Below, in pieces: positions 23,374-31,712 of a DNA stretch of 64,000 nucleotides; the stretch's first letter is position 1; the number at the start of each line of letters is the position of its first letter. Origin of the DNA: DASQHW01 sp038238245 (GTDB lineage: Bacteria > Actinomycetota > Acidimicrobiia > IMCC26256 > PALSA-610); NCBI GenBank assembly GCA_038238245.1, contig JBBRXX010000010.1:1-64000 (forward strand). The letters are read 5' to 3'. Under the pieces are notes generated by a model that searched no databases, was not told where the DNA came from, and saw only the letters and a program-made list of their open reading frames with translations. Position numbers and translations under genes: made by a program.

Positions 23374-26015
23374 TCTGGCTGCGGGGCACCTTCCGCCGCG
23401 CCGGCCGTCTCGGCGCGACCGCCGTAGGAGTCGCGATCGCAGTCGCGCTGCTCGCGTCGATCGGTACCTTCCTCGCGGGGTCGAAGGCGACCATGACGAA
23501 ACGCGCCACGCAGAATGTCGCCATCGACTGGCAGGTCGAGGTGCAGTCGGGCGCAGATCCCAATGTCGTCCTCGATGCCCTTCGATCACGTGCGCCCGCG
23601 GCCCTCCCTGTGACCTTCGCGCAGACCACCGGACTCCGAGCCACGACCAACGGTGCAACTCAGACGACCGGACCGGGCGTGGTGCTCGGCCTGCCCGACG
23701 GGTACCGGCAGACCTTCCCCGGCGCGATCCGCGACCTGGCCGGCACCGGAACCGGTGTACTGGTCGCGCAACAAACTGCCGCGAATCTGCGCGTCGTCCC
23801 CGGCGACACCATCGCGATCGGCCGCGCCGGTCATACGGCCGCACGCGTGCGTGTCGGCGGTGTTGTCGACCTTCCTCAGGCCGACTCACTCTTCCAGAAG
23901 GTCGGTGCGCCGCCGGGGGCCCAACCACTCGCACCGCCCGACAACGTCCTGCTCGTTCCGGCGCCGACGTGGCACGCACTGTTCGACGCAGTTGGCGCCC
24001 GGCGCCCGGACCTGATTCGCACACAGATCCACACGCGGCTCGCGGTCGCCCTCGCGCACGACCCTTCGGCGGCCTTCACGCAGGTGACCGGTGCGGCCCG
24101 AAATCTCGAAGTCAGTCTTGCGGGTGCCGGCCTCGTCGGCGACAACCTCGCGGCAACCCTCGACGCCGCGCGCGCCGACGCGCTCTACGCCGAGGTCCTG
24201 TTCCTGTTTCTCGGGCTCCCCGGCGCAGTGCTGGCCGGCCTCCTCACGAGCGCCGTCGCCGCATCCGGCGCGACTCGACGGCGCCGGGAACAAGCACTGC
24301 TACGCACACGCGGCGCGACCACACGGACCCTCGTTCGCATCGCACTCATCGACGCGGCGGTCGTGGGAGTCGTCGGTGCGCTCGTCGGGCTCGCAGTCGC
24401 GTCGATCGTCGGGATCATCGCCTTCGGAAGCGCGTCGTTCGGCGCGACGCATGCCACCGCTCTCGCGTTCGGCCTCGGTGCCGCGCTCGCCGGTCTGGCG
24501 ATCGCAGGCGTATCCGTCGCGGTTCCGGCATGGCGCGACGCGAGATCAATCACGGTCGTCGGCGCGCGCGTGGCTGTCGGTCGAGCGCGTGCGCCGCGCT
24601 GGCTACGCCTCGGCGTCGACCTCATCCTGCTCGGGGTCTCGGGTCTCGTGTTCTGGCTCACGAGCCGAAATGGCTACAAGCTCGTCCTCGCACCCGAAGG
24701 CACCCCGTCGATATCGGTCGACTATTGGGCGCTCGCCGGCCCGGCGCTCCTCTGGCTCGGCGCGGGCCTGTTCGCCTGGCGCATCGCCTATTTCGTGCTC
24801 GGATCGAGACGTACTGCCGCCCGATGGCTGGCACGGCCTTTTTCAGGGCGGCTCGCGGCGACGGTCGGCGCCACCATGCGAAGGCAGCGCCGCCTCCTCG
24901 CAAGCGCGCTCGCGCTCGTCGCGCTCACCACGGCGTTCGCGGCATCGACCGCGGTCTTCAATGCCACGTACGAGGCGCAGGCCGTGGTCGATGCCCGACT
25001 CACGAACGGCGCCGACGTCACGGTCACCGAAGCGCCCGGCGTGTCGAGAGGTCCCGGCGCGGCACGCGAGATCGCTGCGGTGCCGGGTGTCAAGGCGGTC
25101 GAACCCATGCAACACCGCTTCGCCTACGTCGGCGCCGACCTCCAGGACCTCTACGGCGTGCGTACCTCGACGATTGTCGATGCCACCAAGTTGCAGGACG
25201 CGTACTTCCAAGGCGGCACCGCGCGAGATCTCATGCGTCGGCTCGGCGCGCAAACTGATGGCATCCTGCTGAGCGCCGAGACGGTGAAGGACTTCCAGCT
25301 CCGGCCGGGCGACACCGTGCGCTTGCGTCTCCGTGACGTCCGCAGCTCTCGGCTCGTCGAGGTGCCGTTCCGGTATATCGGAATCGCAAATGAGTTCCCG
25401 ACCGCGCCGCGCGACAGCTTCCTCGTCGCCAACGCCGACTACGTCGCGAGCCGCACCGGCAACGACGCCGTCGGCGCGTTCCTCGTCGATACCGGAGCGT
25501 CGGCACCGGCGGCCGTCGCGACGCGGCTGCGGGCGCGTCTCGGAACGGACTCCACCGTCACCGACATCACCAGCGCGCGCAAGGTCGTGGGATCGAGCCT
25601 CACCGCGGTCGACCTCTCCGGCTTGACCCGGGTTGAGCTCGGCTTCGCGATCGCGCTCGCCGCCGCGTCGACCGGACTCGTCCTCGCCCTCGGATTCGCC
25701 GAGCGGCGGCGCACCTTCGCGATCGCGACCGCGCTCGGTGCGAAACCGCGTCAGGTCGGCGGTTTCGTCTGGAGCGAAGCCTCATTCGTCGTCACGGGGG
25801 GGCTGCTTGCGGGCGCGGTCGCAGGAGCGTCGCTCGCGTCCATGCTCACCAAAGTGCTCACCGGGGTCTTCGACCCCCCACCTTCCTCGCTCTCGGTGCC
25901 GTGGGCCTATCTCGCAACCGTCGCAGCCGTCGCCGTCGCGGCGCTTGTCCTTACCTGTTTCGGAACGATCCGACGCGCCCGGGCAGCCCCGCTGGCCGTG
26001 TTGCGCGAACTGTGA
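23361..26015 (+). CDS. Large FtsX-type ABC permease
   Basis: 884 residues. N-terminal helix LGATAVGVAIAVALLASIGTFL (about 15-38), a first large extracytoplasmic domain (about 40-285), a three-helix FtsX block (about 290-400), a central membrane stretch, a second extracytoplasmic domain (about 545-745), and a C-terminal FtsX block with VWSEASFVVTGGLLAGAVAGASLA and final IRRARAAPLAVLREL. Duplicated FtsX blocks with two large outer domains are typical of actinobacterial exporters and mechanotransmission permeases. One permease with two different ATPases is consistent with an asymmetric complex. The substrate may be a lipid or peptide, and the neighbouring lipoprotein genes suggest envelope work. 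Confidence 0.85.
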   Translation: MLGLIWLRGTFRRAGRLGATAVGVAIAVALLASIGTFLAGSKATMTKRATQNVAIDWQVEVQSGADPNVVLDALRSRAPAALPVTFAQTTGLRATTNGATQTTGPGVVLGLPDGYRQTFPGAIRDLAGTGTGVLVAQQTAANLRVVPGDTIAIGRAGHTAARVRVGGVVDLPQADSLFQKVGAPPGAQPLAPPDNVLLVPAPTWHALFDAVGARRPDLIRTQIHTRLAVALAHDPSAAFTQVTGAARNLEVSLAGAGLVGDNLAATLDAARADALYAEVLFLFLGLPGAVLAGLLTSAVAASGATRRRREQALLRTRGATTRTLVRIALIDAAVVGVVGALVGLAVASIVGIIAFGSASFGATHATALAFGLGAALAGLAIAGVSVAVPAWRDARSITVVGARVAVGRARAPRWLRLGVDLILLGVSGLVFWLTSRNGYKLVLAPEGTPSISVDYWALAGPALLWLGAGLFAWRIAYFVLGSRRTAARWLARPFSGRLAATVGATMRRQRRLLASALALVALTTAFAASTAVFNATYEAQAVVDARLTNGADVTVTEAPGVSRGPGAAREIAAVPGVKAVEPMQHRFAYVGADLQDLYGVRTSTIVDATKLQDAYFQGGTARDLMRRLGAQTDGILLSAETVKDFQLRPGDTVRLRLRDVRSSRLVEVPFRYIGIANEFPTAPRDSFLVANADYVASRTGNDAVGAFLVDTGASAPAAVATRLRARLGTDSTVTDITSARKVVGSSLTAVDLSGLTRVELGFAIALAAASTGLVLALGFAERRRTFAIATALGAKPRQVGGFVWSEASFVVTGGLLAGAVAGASLASMLTKVLTGVFDPPPSSLSVPWAYLATVAAVAVAALVLTCFGTIRRARAAPLAVLREL

Positions 26016-27382
26016 GCCGTCGGGCGGGCGGGTGTGCGTTGGTGGTCGGGGCCGGTGCCAGCGTCGCAAGCGTCGTGATGCCTTTTTCGCCGACCGCAAC
26101 CGCGACGACCGCGCTCTTGGTCATCGCGCTCGGCGCGCTCGGCGTGCTCATCGGGAGCGCGCGCCGCGGCAATGGTCCGCCGACACGAGCGGTGGTCGTC
26201 ACGATCGGCGTTGCCCTGCTCGTCGCGGTGTGCATTGCACCGCGGCGATCGTATGACCTCTGGGCCTACGCCTCGTACGGGTCGATCGTCGCTCGCCACG
26301 ACGCGAGTCCATACTCGCATCGTCCGGCGGAGTACCCGGGCGATCCGCTCGTGCAACGGATGAGCCCGGGCTGGCGGAATACGCGGTCGGTCTACGGCCC
26401 GGCCTTCACGGCGCTCTCCGCGGGAATCGTAAGCGTCACCGGCGGCCGTCCGTTGCCTACCCGGCTGGCGTTCCAGGGCATGTCCGCGCTGTCCGTCATC
26501 GGCATGCTCGCGATGCTGTGGCGACGCGTTAGGTCACTCCCGGTACTCGCGCTCGTCGGTCTCCACCCACTCGTCATCGTCTACTTGGTGAACGGCGGTC
26601 ACAACGATGCGCTCGTCGCCCTGCTGCTCTTCGGTGCAGCCGGCGCGATCGCGCGACGACCGATCATCGGCGCGCTCCTCATCGGTATCGCCGCGTCGGT
26701 CAAGCTGACTGCGCTTCTTTCGGTCTTGGGGCTGGTCTGGTGGGTATGGCGGCACCACGGCCGGCACCCGGCAATCGCCGCCGCCGGTGTCGCAGTCGGC
26801 GTTCCCGTGACTGCGTACGTCATGGGAGGAGGGCCGCGGGCGCTCGCGCCCTTGCTGGCCGGGTCCGGGCGGACGAGCCGGGCCGCGGTCTGGGGTGTCG
26901 TCCACTTCCTCGGCGACCCCGGCATCATCGCCAATCATCTGGGCATCACCGCGGCGATCGCCACGCTCGCACTGGCGTTGCCACTGGTCATCGCCGCCGC
27001 ACGCGAGGATTCGCCGCACGCTGCCATCGCGGCGCCGGTGCTCGCCTACTTGCTCGTTGGCGCCTTCGTGCTGCCGTGGTACCTGATCTGGGTGCTGCCC
27101 TTTGCGGCGCTCGCTTCGAAGGAGCAATGGGCGCGCGTGCTCCTCACGATGTCCGTCCTGGTCATCGCGGTCTATCAATACACACCCCGCGGGCCGAGGG
27201 TACTCACTTGGTTGCTGCACGCTGCCGTTCCCGCGACGCAGATGGTCGCGGTCGCAGGCGCGATCATGCTTGCCGCGCCGACGCGGAAGTGCGTCCGCGG
27301 TGAGGCCGTGATCCGGGTGCCCGCGTTGGTGACAACTCCGCCCCCGGCGCATGAAGCGATACGCCCAACGAGGAGACCGTGA
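26012..27382 (+). CDS. GT-C family (MptA/MptB/GT87-like) polyprenyl-phosphate mannosyltransferase-like protein
   Basis: 456 residues from GTG 26012, which overlaps the permease stop (GTGA). About 11-12 membrane segments. The first outer loop has SYDLWAYASYGSIVARHDASPYSH: the D-x-W-x-Y-x-x-Y-G segment and later VQRMSPGWRNTRSVYGPAFT match actinobacterial alpha-1,6-mannosyltransferase-type proteins. VYLVNGGHNDALVALLLFGAA is the hallmark NGHxD motif. These enzymes take mannose from polyprenyl-phosphate-mannose to extend lipoglycans outside the membrane. The presence of such an enzyme inside an ABC operon is unusual. The mannose assignment follows from the family and is not shown here. Confidence 0.75.
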   Translation: MSRRAGGCALVVGAGASVASVVMPFSPTATATTALLVIALGALGVLIGSARRGNGPPTRAVVVTIGVALLVAVCIAPRRSYDLWAYASYGSIVARHDASPYSHRPAEYPGDPLVQRMSPGWRNTRSVYGPAFTALSAGIVSVTGGRPLPTRLAFQGMSALSVIGMLAMLWRRVRSLPVLALVGLHPLVIVYLVNGGHNDALVALLLFGAAGAIARRPIIGALLIGIAASVKLTALLSVLGLVWWVWRHHGRHPAIAAAGVAVGVPVTAYVMGGGPRALAPLLAGSGRTSRAAVWGVVHFLGDPGIIANHLGITAAIATLALALPLVIAAAREDSPHAAIAAPVLAYLLVGAFVLPWYLIWVLPFAALASKEQWARVLLTMSVLVIAVYQYTPRGPRVLTWLLHAAVPATQMVAVAGAIMLAAPTRKCVRGEAVIRVPALVTTPPPAHEAIRPTRRP

Positions 27383-28563
27383 GCATGCGGCGCGAGACGA
27401 ACATTCACGAGCGCCGCAGAGCTCCGGGGCTGCACGGGCTCACGTTCGGTCTCATGTTGATACTCCTGGCGTCGTGCAGCGTGTCGGCCAGGTCCAGTGT
27501 GTCGACATCGACGGCGGCGTCAACTTCGGTGCCGCGCCGGGACACCACAACTGAGCCCCGCCCGGCACAACCGCCGAACATCTACGCGCACAGCGGCGTC
27601 AACATGTTCAGCGCGGCAACGAGAGGCGCACGATCGCTTGTGTACGTTCCGGAGAGCATGTCTGAATACGTCGATGTCATCGACCCGGCAACGTTCCGCG
27701 TGATCGACCGTTACCGCACCGGCGGACGGCCGCAGCACGTCGTGCCGGCGTGGGACATGCACACGTTGTACGCGACGAACAACTTCGGCAATTCGTTGAC
27801 GCCCATAGATCCTCGCTCCGGGAAGATCGCAGGTCCGAACATTCCGGTCGAGGATCCGTACAACCTCTATTTCACACCGGACGGCAGCTCGGCGATCGTG
27901 GTCGCCGAGCGCCGGCAGCGGCTCGACTTTCGCGACCCGCACACGTTCGCGCTCCGTCGTTCGGTCAAACTCGACTGTCTCGGTGTCGATCACCTCGACT
28001 TCAGCGCCGACGGGCGATACCTCATCGCGTCGTGCGAGTTCGCGGGTCGCCTCGTGAAGGTCGATCTGCCGAGCGGCAGAATCGACCGCTATCTCGATCT
28101 TCCGGGCTCCAGCCCGCAAGACGTCAAGCTCGAGCCGGTCGGAAAGGTCTTCTACGTCGCCGACCTGAAGCTCGGAGGCGTCCATCTGATCGATGGTGCA
28201 TCGTTGCGGGCGATCGGCTTCCTCCCGACCGGCACCGACGCGCACGCCATTTATCCGAGTCGCGACGCGCGTCATCTCTACGTTTCCAACCGGCGCGGTG
28301 CCTCGATCAGCGTCATCGATGTTGCTTCGCGAACGGTCAGCGCGACCTGGCTGCTGCCCGGAACGTCACCCGACATGGGCGGTGTCTCTGCCGACGGCAA
28401 GGTGTTGTGGCTCGCCGGCCGATTCAACGACGCGGTGTACGCCATCTCGACCGCCGACGGCCACGTGATATCGGTCATCCATGTGCCGAATCGTCCGCAC
28501 GGCCTGTGCGTGTGGCCGCAACCGGGTCGCTACTCCCTCGGTCACACGGGCGTGACGCGATGA
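27379..28563 (+). CDS. Lipoprotein with YVTN-type beta-propeller
   Basis: 394 residues. A lipoprotein signal peptide ends LILLASC, then a Ser/Thr/Pro linker to about residue 75. The rest is a seven-bladed YVTN/NHL-like propeller with repeats such as LVYVPESMSEYVDVIDPATFRVI, YATNNFGNSLTPIDP, FYVADLKLGGVHLIDG and LYVSNRRGASISVIDVAS. Such propellers are non-catalytic binding platforms at the cell surface. GTG start overlaps the GT-C stop (GTGA), and its TGA overlaps the Kelch gene start (ATGA). A cysteine pair (KLDCLG, IASCEF) could form a disulfide. Confidence 0.8.
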   Translation: MSMRRETNIHERRRAPGLHGLTFGLMLILLASCSVSARSSVSTSTAASTSVPRRDTTTEPRPAQPPNIYAHSGVNMFSAATRGARSLVYVPESMSEYVDVIDPATFRVIDRYRTGGRPQHVVPAWDMHTLYATNNFGNSLTPIDPRSGKIAGPNIPVEDPYNLYFTPDGSSAIVVAERRQRLDFRDPHTFALRRSVKLDCLGVDHLDFSADGRYLIASCEFAGRLVKVDLPSGRIDRYLDLPGSSPQDVKLEPVGKVFYVADLKLGGVHLIDGASLRAIGFLPTGTDAHAIYPSRDARHLYVSNRRGASISVIDVASRTVSATWLLPGTSPDMGGVSADGKVLWLAGRFNDAVYAISTADGHVISVIHVPNRPHGLCVWPQPGRYSLGHTGVTR

Positions 28564-29558
28564 GCCGCTTGCCACTCCTGCTCGTTGCGGCCGCCGTCCT
28601 CGCAGGCGCGTGCAGTAGTGGAAGCGCGCACGACACTCGAGGAGCGCAGCCCGGGAGCACCTCGGCTGCAGGCGCGCATGTCGATGTGACGACGTCGACG
28701 ACGGGGCCGAGGTCGCCACCGGTCCAACGCAATGAGCAGGCGCTTCCACTCGCGATCCAGGAGGCCGCCGCCACGATGGCCGGCAACCGCTTGTGGGTCG
28801 CGGGCGGCTATGACACGGCGCGCAACAGCAGCGCCGCCGCCTTCGTGTTCAACGGATCGACCTGGACCCGTGGACCGTCGCTTCCCATCGCGGTCAACCA
28901 TCCCGGCGCAGCCGCGATCAACGACAACGTCTACGTCGCGGGCGGATTCACACCCGCAGGTGCGACCAACCGGGTGTTCGAACTCGCAAGCGGCGCGACT
29001 GCCTGGCGTGAAGTCGTCTCGATGCGTCGAAGACGCGGCGCGCTGGCCCTCGTCGCCGCCGGCAATCAGCTGTACGCGATCGGAGGACGGGACGGCGACA
29101 CGCAGATCGGCATCGCCGAGACCTACCAACCCCTGACCGACACGTGGTCCGACATCGTGCCCATACCGAACCCGAGAAATCATCTCGCGGGATATCTCAG
29201 CGGCGGGCGCGCCTGTGTCGCGGGGGGACGCAAGCCCGCAACCAGTGGTGCAATCGATTGCTTCGATCCGGCGAGCGCTCGGTGGCGTCGACAAGGAGAG
29301 CTGCCGGTGGCGACGTCTGGCGCGGCCGCGGCAGCGGTCGACGGCGTGACGCTCGTCGCCGGCGGCGAACCGAGCGCCGAGACGCGGCTCGTCGACGTGG
29401 TGCAACGATTGGCGACGAAGACCTGGACGACCGAGCCCATGCTCGTCCCCCGCCACGGCACGGCGTTCGCGGTCTACCGCGGGCGGCTCTGGCTGTGCGG
29501 CGGGGCCACCGCCCCCGGCTTCCACGCGGTTCCCACCTGCACCTCGGTCGGGCCGTAG
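28560..29558 (+). CDS. Lipoprotein with Kelch-type beta-propeller
   Basis: 332 residues. Signal peptide with lipobox LAGAC (Cys about 18), low-complexity linker to about 60, then six Kelch blades recognisable by the GG pair and following Y/W: WVAGGYD, YVAGGFT, YAIGGRDG, CVAGGRK, LVAGGEPS, WLCGGAT. Each blade carries an aromatic/Trp residue about 13 further (TWTRGPSLP, TWSDIVPIP, RWRRQGELP). This is the last gene of a seven-gene chain with overlaps at every junction. Two different propeller lipoproteins side by side suggest a surface assembly served by the ABC and GT-C proteins. Confidence 0.8.
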   Translation: MSRLPLLLVAAAVLAGACSSGSAHDTRGAQPGSTSAAGAHVDVTTSTTGPRSPPVQRNEQALPLAIQEAAATMAGNRLWVAGGYDTARNSSAAAFVFNGSTWTRGPSLPIAVNHPGAAAINDNVYVAGGFTPAGATNRVFELASGATAWREVVSMRRRRGALALVAAGNQLYAIGGRDGDTQIGIAETYQPLTDTWSDIVPIPNPRNHLAGYLSGGRACVAGGRKPATSGAIDCFDPASARWRRQGELPVATSGAAAAAVDGVTLVAGGEPSAETRLVDVVQRLATKTWTTEPMLVPRHGTAFAVYRGRLWLCGGATAPGFHAVPTCTSVGP

Positions 29559-29594
29559 TCCGGCGCCGTAGCCGGCGTTCTCCTCGACACTCGC

Positions 29595-29622
29595 GGAGAG
29601 GTAAGGTTGCCCTTACCTCTCC
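29595..29622. promoter_or_regulatory. Perfect 12-bp inverted repeat before the ZIP transporter gene
   Basis: GGAGAGGTAAGG, 4-nt TTGC, then CCTTACCTCTCC. It ends 12 bp before ATG 29635, just ahead of a GGAG ribosome site. The AGGTAAGG..CCTTACCT core is reminiscent of metal-regulator (DtxR/MntR family) boxes, so it may be an operator. It could also be a terminator for the operon ending at 29558. Confidence 0.55.
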
Positions 29623-29634
29623 CCGGAGCGCGGC

Positions 29635-30555
29635 ATGAGCCTGGAAAAGACCTTGCTCCTCGGCTTCATCGCCGGGGTGACGATCCTGTTCGGGCTCCCG
29701 ATCGGACGGCTGAAGCGCCCGGCGCCCCGGCTGCGGATGATGCTCAACGCGATCGCGGTCGGCATCCTCCTCTTCCTCGTCTGGGACGTGCTCTCGGCCG
29801 CGTGGGAACCCATCGACGGCGCACTCAGCAATTTCCACAGTGGAGACGGCGGACTCGCGAGCGCGTTCGGATACGGGGCGCTCTTCGCCGGAGGTCTCGC
29901 CGCCGGTTTGCTCGGTCTCGTCGCGTACGAGCGCTGGATGGAACGCGTCACGCACAACCCCGACGCGACACTGGTCGACGACGCGGCCAATGACCCTGAT
30001 CCGGTGCCGGCGTCGTCGGGCGGGGGTGGCGTCGCGCTGAAGCTGCGCGCCGCGCCGAGCCGCGGGATCGCAACCTGGTCGCCCGCGCGGCGCGTTGCGC
30101 TGCTCATCGCGGTCGGGATCGGGCTTCACAACTTCGCAGAGGGGCTCGCAATCGGCCAGGCAGCCGCGAGCGACGAAATCGCGTTGGCGACGCTGCTGGT
30201 CGTCGGATTCGCGCTCCACAACGCCACGGAAGGCTTCGGCATTGTTGCTCCCCTCGCCGGGGAGGTAAGCGCCGAAGGCACCTACGCGATGCCGAGTTGG
30301 GGATTCCTCCTTGCGCTCGGAGCAATCGGAGGCGGACCCACCTTCATCGGGACCGCGGTCGGGCACGCGTTCACTTCCGAGACGCTCGCCGTCGTGTTCC
30401 TCTCGCTCGCCGCCGGATCGATCCTCTATGTCGTCCTGCAGCTCGTCGGGGTTGCCGCGCGAAGCCGGCGTGTGGACCTGCTCGCGTACGGCGTACTCAT
30501 CGGGCTCCTCGCGGGATTCATCACCGACGCAGTGGTGATCGCCGCGGGCGTCTGA
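29635..30555 (+). CDS. ZIP-family metal transporter
   Basis: 306 residues with about eight membrane helices and a Gly/Ser-rich cytosolic loop (about residues 115-140) between helices 3 and 4. The two metal-site helices carry ALLIAVGIGLHNFAEGLAIG (HNFAEG) and FALHNATEGFGIVAPL (HNATEG), the conserved H-N-x-x-E-G signatures of helices 4 and 5 in ZIP transporters, which carry Zn, Fe or Mn inward. ATG 29635 with GGAG 7 nt upstream. A perfect inverted repeat lies just upstream. It converges with and overlaps the GNAT gene by 35 bp. Confidence 0.88.
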   Translation: MSLEKTLLLGFIAGVTILFGLPIGRLKRPAPRLRMMLNAIAVGILLFLVWDVLSAAWEPIDGALSNFHSGDGGLASAFGYGALFAGGLAAGLLGLVAYERWMERVTHNPDATLVDDAANDPDPVPASSGGGGVALKLRAAPSRGIATWSPARRVALLIAVGIGLHNFAEGLAIGQAAASDEIALATLLVVGFALHNATEGFGIVAPLAGEVSAEGTYAMPSWGFLLALGAIGGGPTFIGTAVGHAFTSETLAVVFLSLAAGSILYVVLQLVGVAARSRRVDLLAYGVLIGLLAGFITDAVVIAAGV

Positions 30556-31432
30556 CGCGGCGACCTCGGTACCCGGCGATGACCGTTTCTTCGGTGAAGC
30601 CGAGGCGCTTGTAGAGCGAGCGCGCGGCCACGCGGCGATCGTCGACGACGAGGCACACCCGAGGCCGGGCACCCTGCGCCGCGAGCGCGTCTACGAGTGA
30701 CGAGACGAGCGCTTCGCCGACGCGACGGCCGCGCGCCGGCGTGTCGACCGCGATGAAGTCGACGTAGCCCTCGCCGTCGACAAGCACCCGCCCGGCCGCG
30801 TAGCCGACGACGGCGTGGTCGTCCTCGGCGACGAGCAGCACCCGATCGCCTCGGTCCGCACCTTCGAACAACTGTTGTGCCGATGCGTTCGTCGCCGGGA
30901 ACTCTGCGTCGTGAAGGCGCGCCACGGCATCGAGATCTCGTGCGTGAGCGACACGTACCACGCATCCGGAGCGAACCGGTGGCCGCTCGGCCAGTGGGAG
31001 CGGGAGCTCGAGCACGTGCACGGGCTCTCCTCCGAGCAGTCCCCGTCCGAGCGCGAGCGCACGGAGTCGCGCGTTGGCGCGGTCGCCACACATCTCGAGG
31101 TCGGTCACCCCTGGCGGAACGAGGTCCAGGACTTCGTCGAGCACCGCGTCCGCCCACGCCGTCCACGCGTCATCGTCGCCGGCCACCCATGGACCGTGAA
31201 TCCATGCGCGACCAAGCGCAATGTCCCACTCCGCGTGCGCGGTCGCGATGATCGCACCACCCACCCGCGCGACCCGCGAGGTCTGGTCCCAGGGCGGCAC
31301 CAGCTCCGCGAGCTCAGCACGGATCCCGTCCGCATCCATGCCGAGGTAGGCAATGTTCCGATCGGGCTGTGTCTGTTGCGCGGCGACGAGCGCAATGACC
31401 TCTTCGAGATCCTCGAGAGCGCCGCGCGTCAC
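30521..31432 (-). CDS. GNAT-family acetyltransferase (double-domain)
   Basis: 303 residues. The C-terminal half has VGYAAGRVLVDGEGYVDFIAVDTPARGRRVGEALVSSLVDAL (about 215-255) with the acetyl-CoA-binding R-G-R-R-V-G loop, then SLYKRLGFTEE, the classic GNAT end. The N-terminal half (AYLGMDADGI...LGRGLLGGEPVHVL) is a degenerate GNAT half. The target is unknown. The GTG start overlaps the stop of the 55-residue membrane protein gene (GTGA). Confidence 0.75.
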   Translation of the reverse strand: MTRGALEDLEEVIALVAAQQTQPDRNIAYLGMDADGIRAELAELVPPWDQTSRVARVGGAIIATAHAEWDIALGRAWIHGPWVAGDDDAWTAWADAVLDEVLDLVPPGVTDLEMCGDRANARLRALALGRGLLGGEPVHVLELPLPLAERPPVRSGCVVRVAHARDLDAVARLHDAEFPATNASAQQLFEGADRGDRVLLVAEDDHAVVGYAAGRVLVDGEGYVDFIAVDTPARGRRVGEALVSSLVDALAAQGARPRVCLVVDDRRVAARSLYKRLGFTEETVIAGYRGRRVRRPRRSPLRR

Positions 31433-31596
31433 GACGCGGGAACGGAGACGATGCCGATCGGTGTCGTCATGTGCTCGGTCGCTCGCAGTACGTACGGGCT
31501 CAGCAGGCCTAAGGCAATGACCACCGCCAACAACGAGCCCAACGCGACGATGCGCGTCAGCGCGATCTCGTACATCAAGGTCGCGAGTGTGACCAT
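31429..31596 (-). CDS. 55-residue single- or two-pass membrane protein
   Basis: From ATG 31596 this short frame encodes a mostly hydrophobic protein: MVTLATLMYEIALTRIV then ALGSLLAVVIALGLLSPYVLRA, and a short polar end. Its TGA overlaps the GTG of the GNAT gene (GTGA), the same coupling seen at many real junctions here, which supports it being translated. No family recognised. No clear ribosome site is visible upstream. Confidence 0.4.
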   Translation of the reverse strand: MVTLATLMYEIALTRIVALGSLLAVVIALGLLSPYVLRATEHMTTPIGIVSVPAS

Positions 31597-31712
31597 GAAA
31601 ACGCCGCCATAATTCCGGCGCGTGCGCGAAGTCCCGACACCGTCACGTGCACTGTCCCCTCGGTCAGATTCGGCGGTGCAGGACGCTACCGTGCCCGTTG
31701 GCAAGGTCCGGG

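Noticed and set aside
22561..24024. Minus-strand 487-residue frame over the ABC ATPases and permease
   Set aside because: Arg-rich shadow of the plus-strand genes with intact Walker and FtsX motifs.
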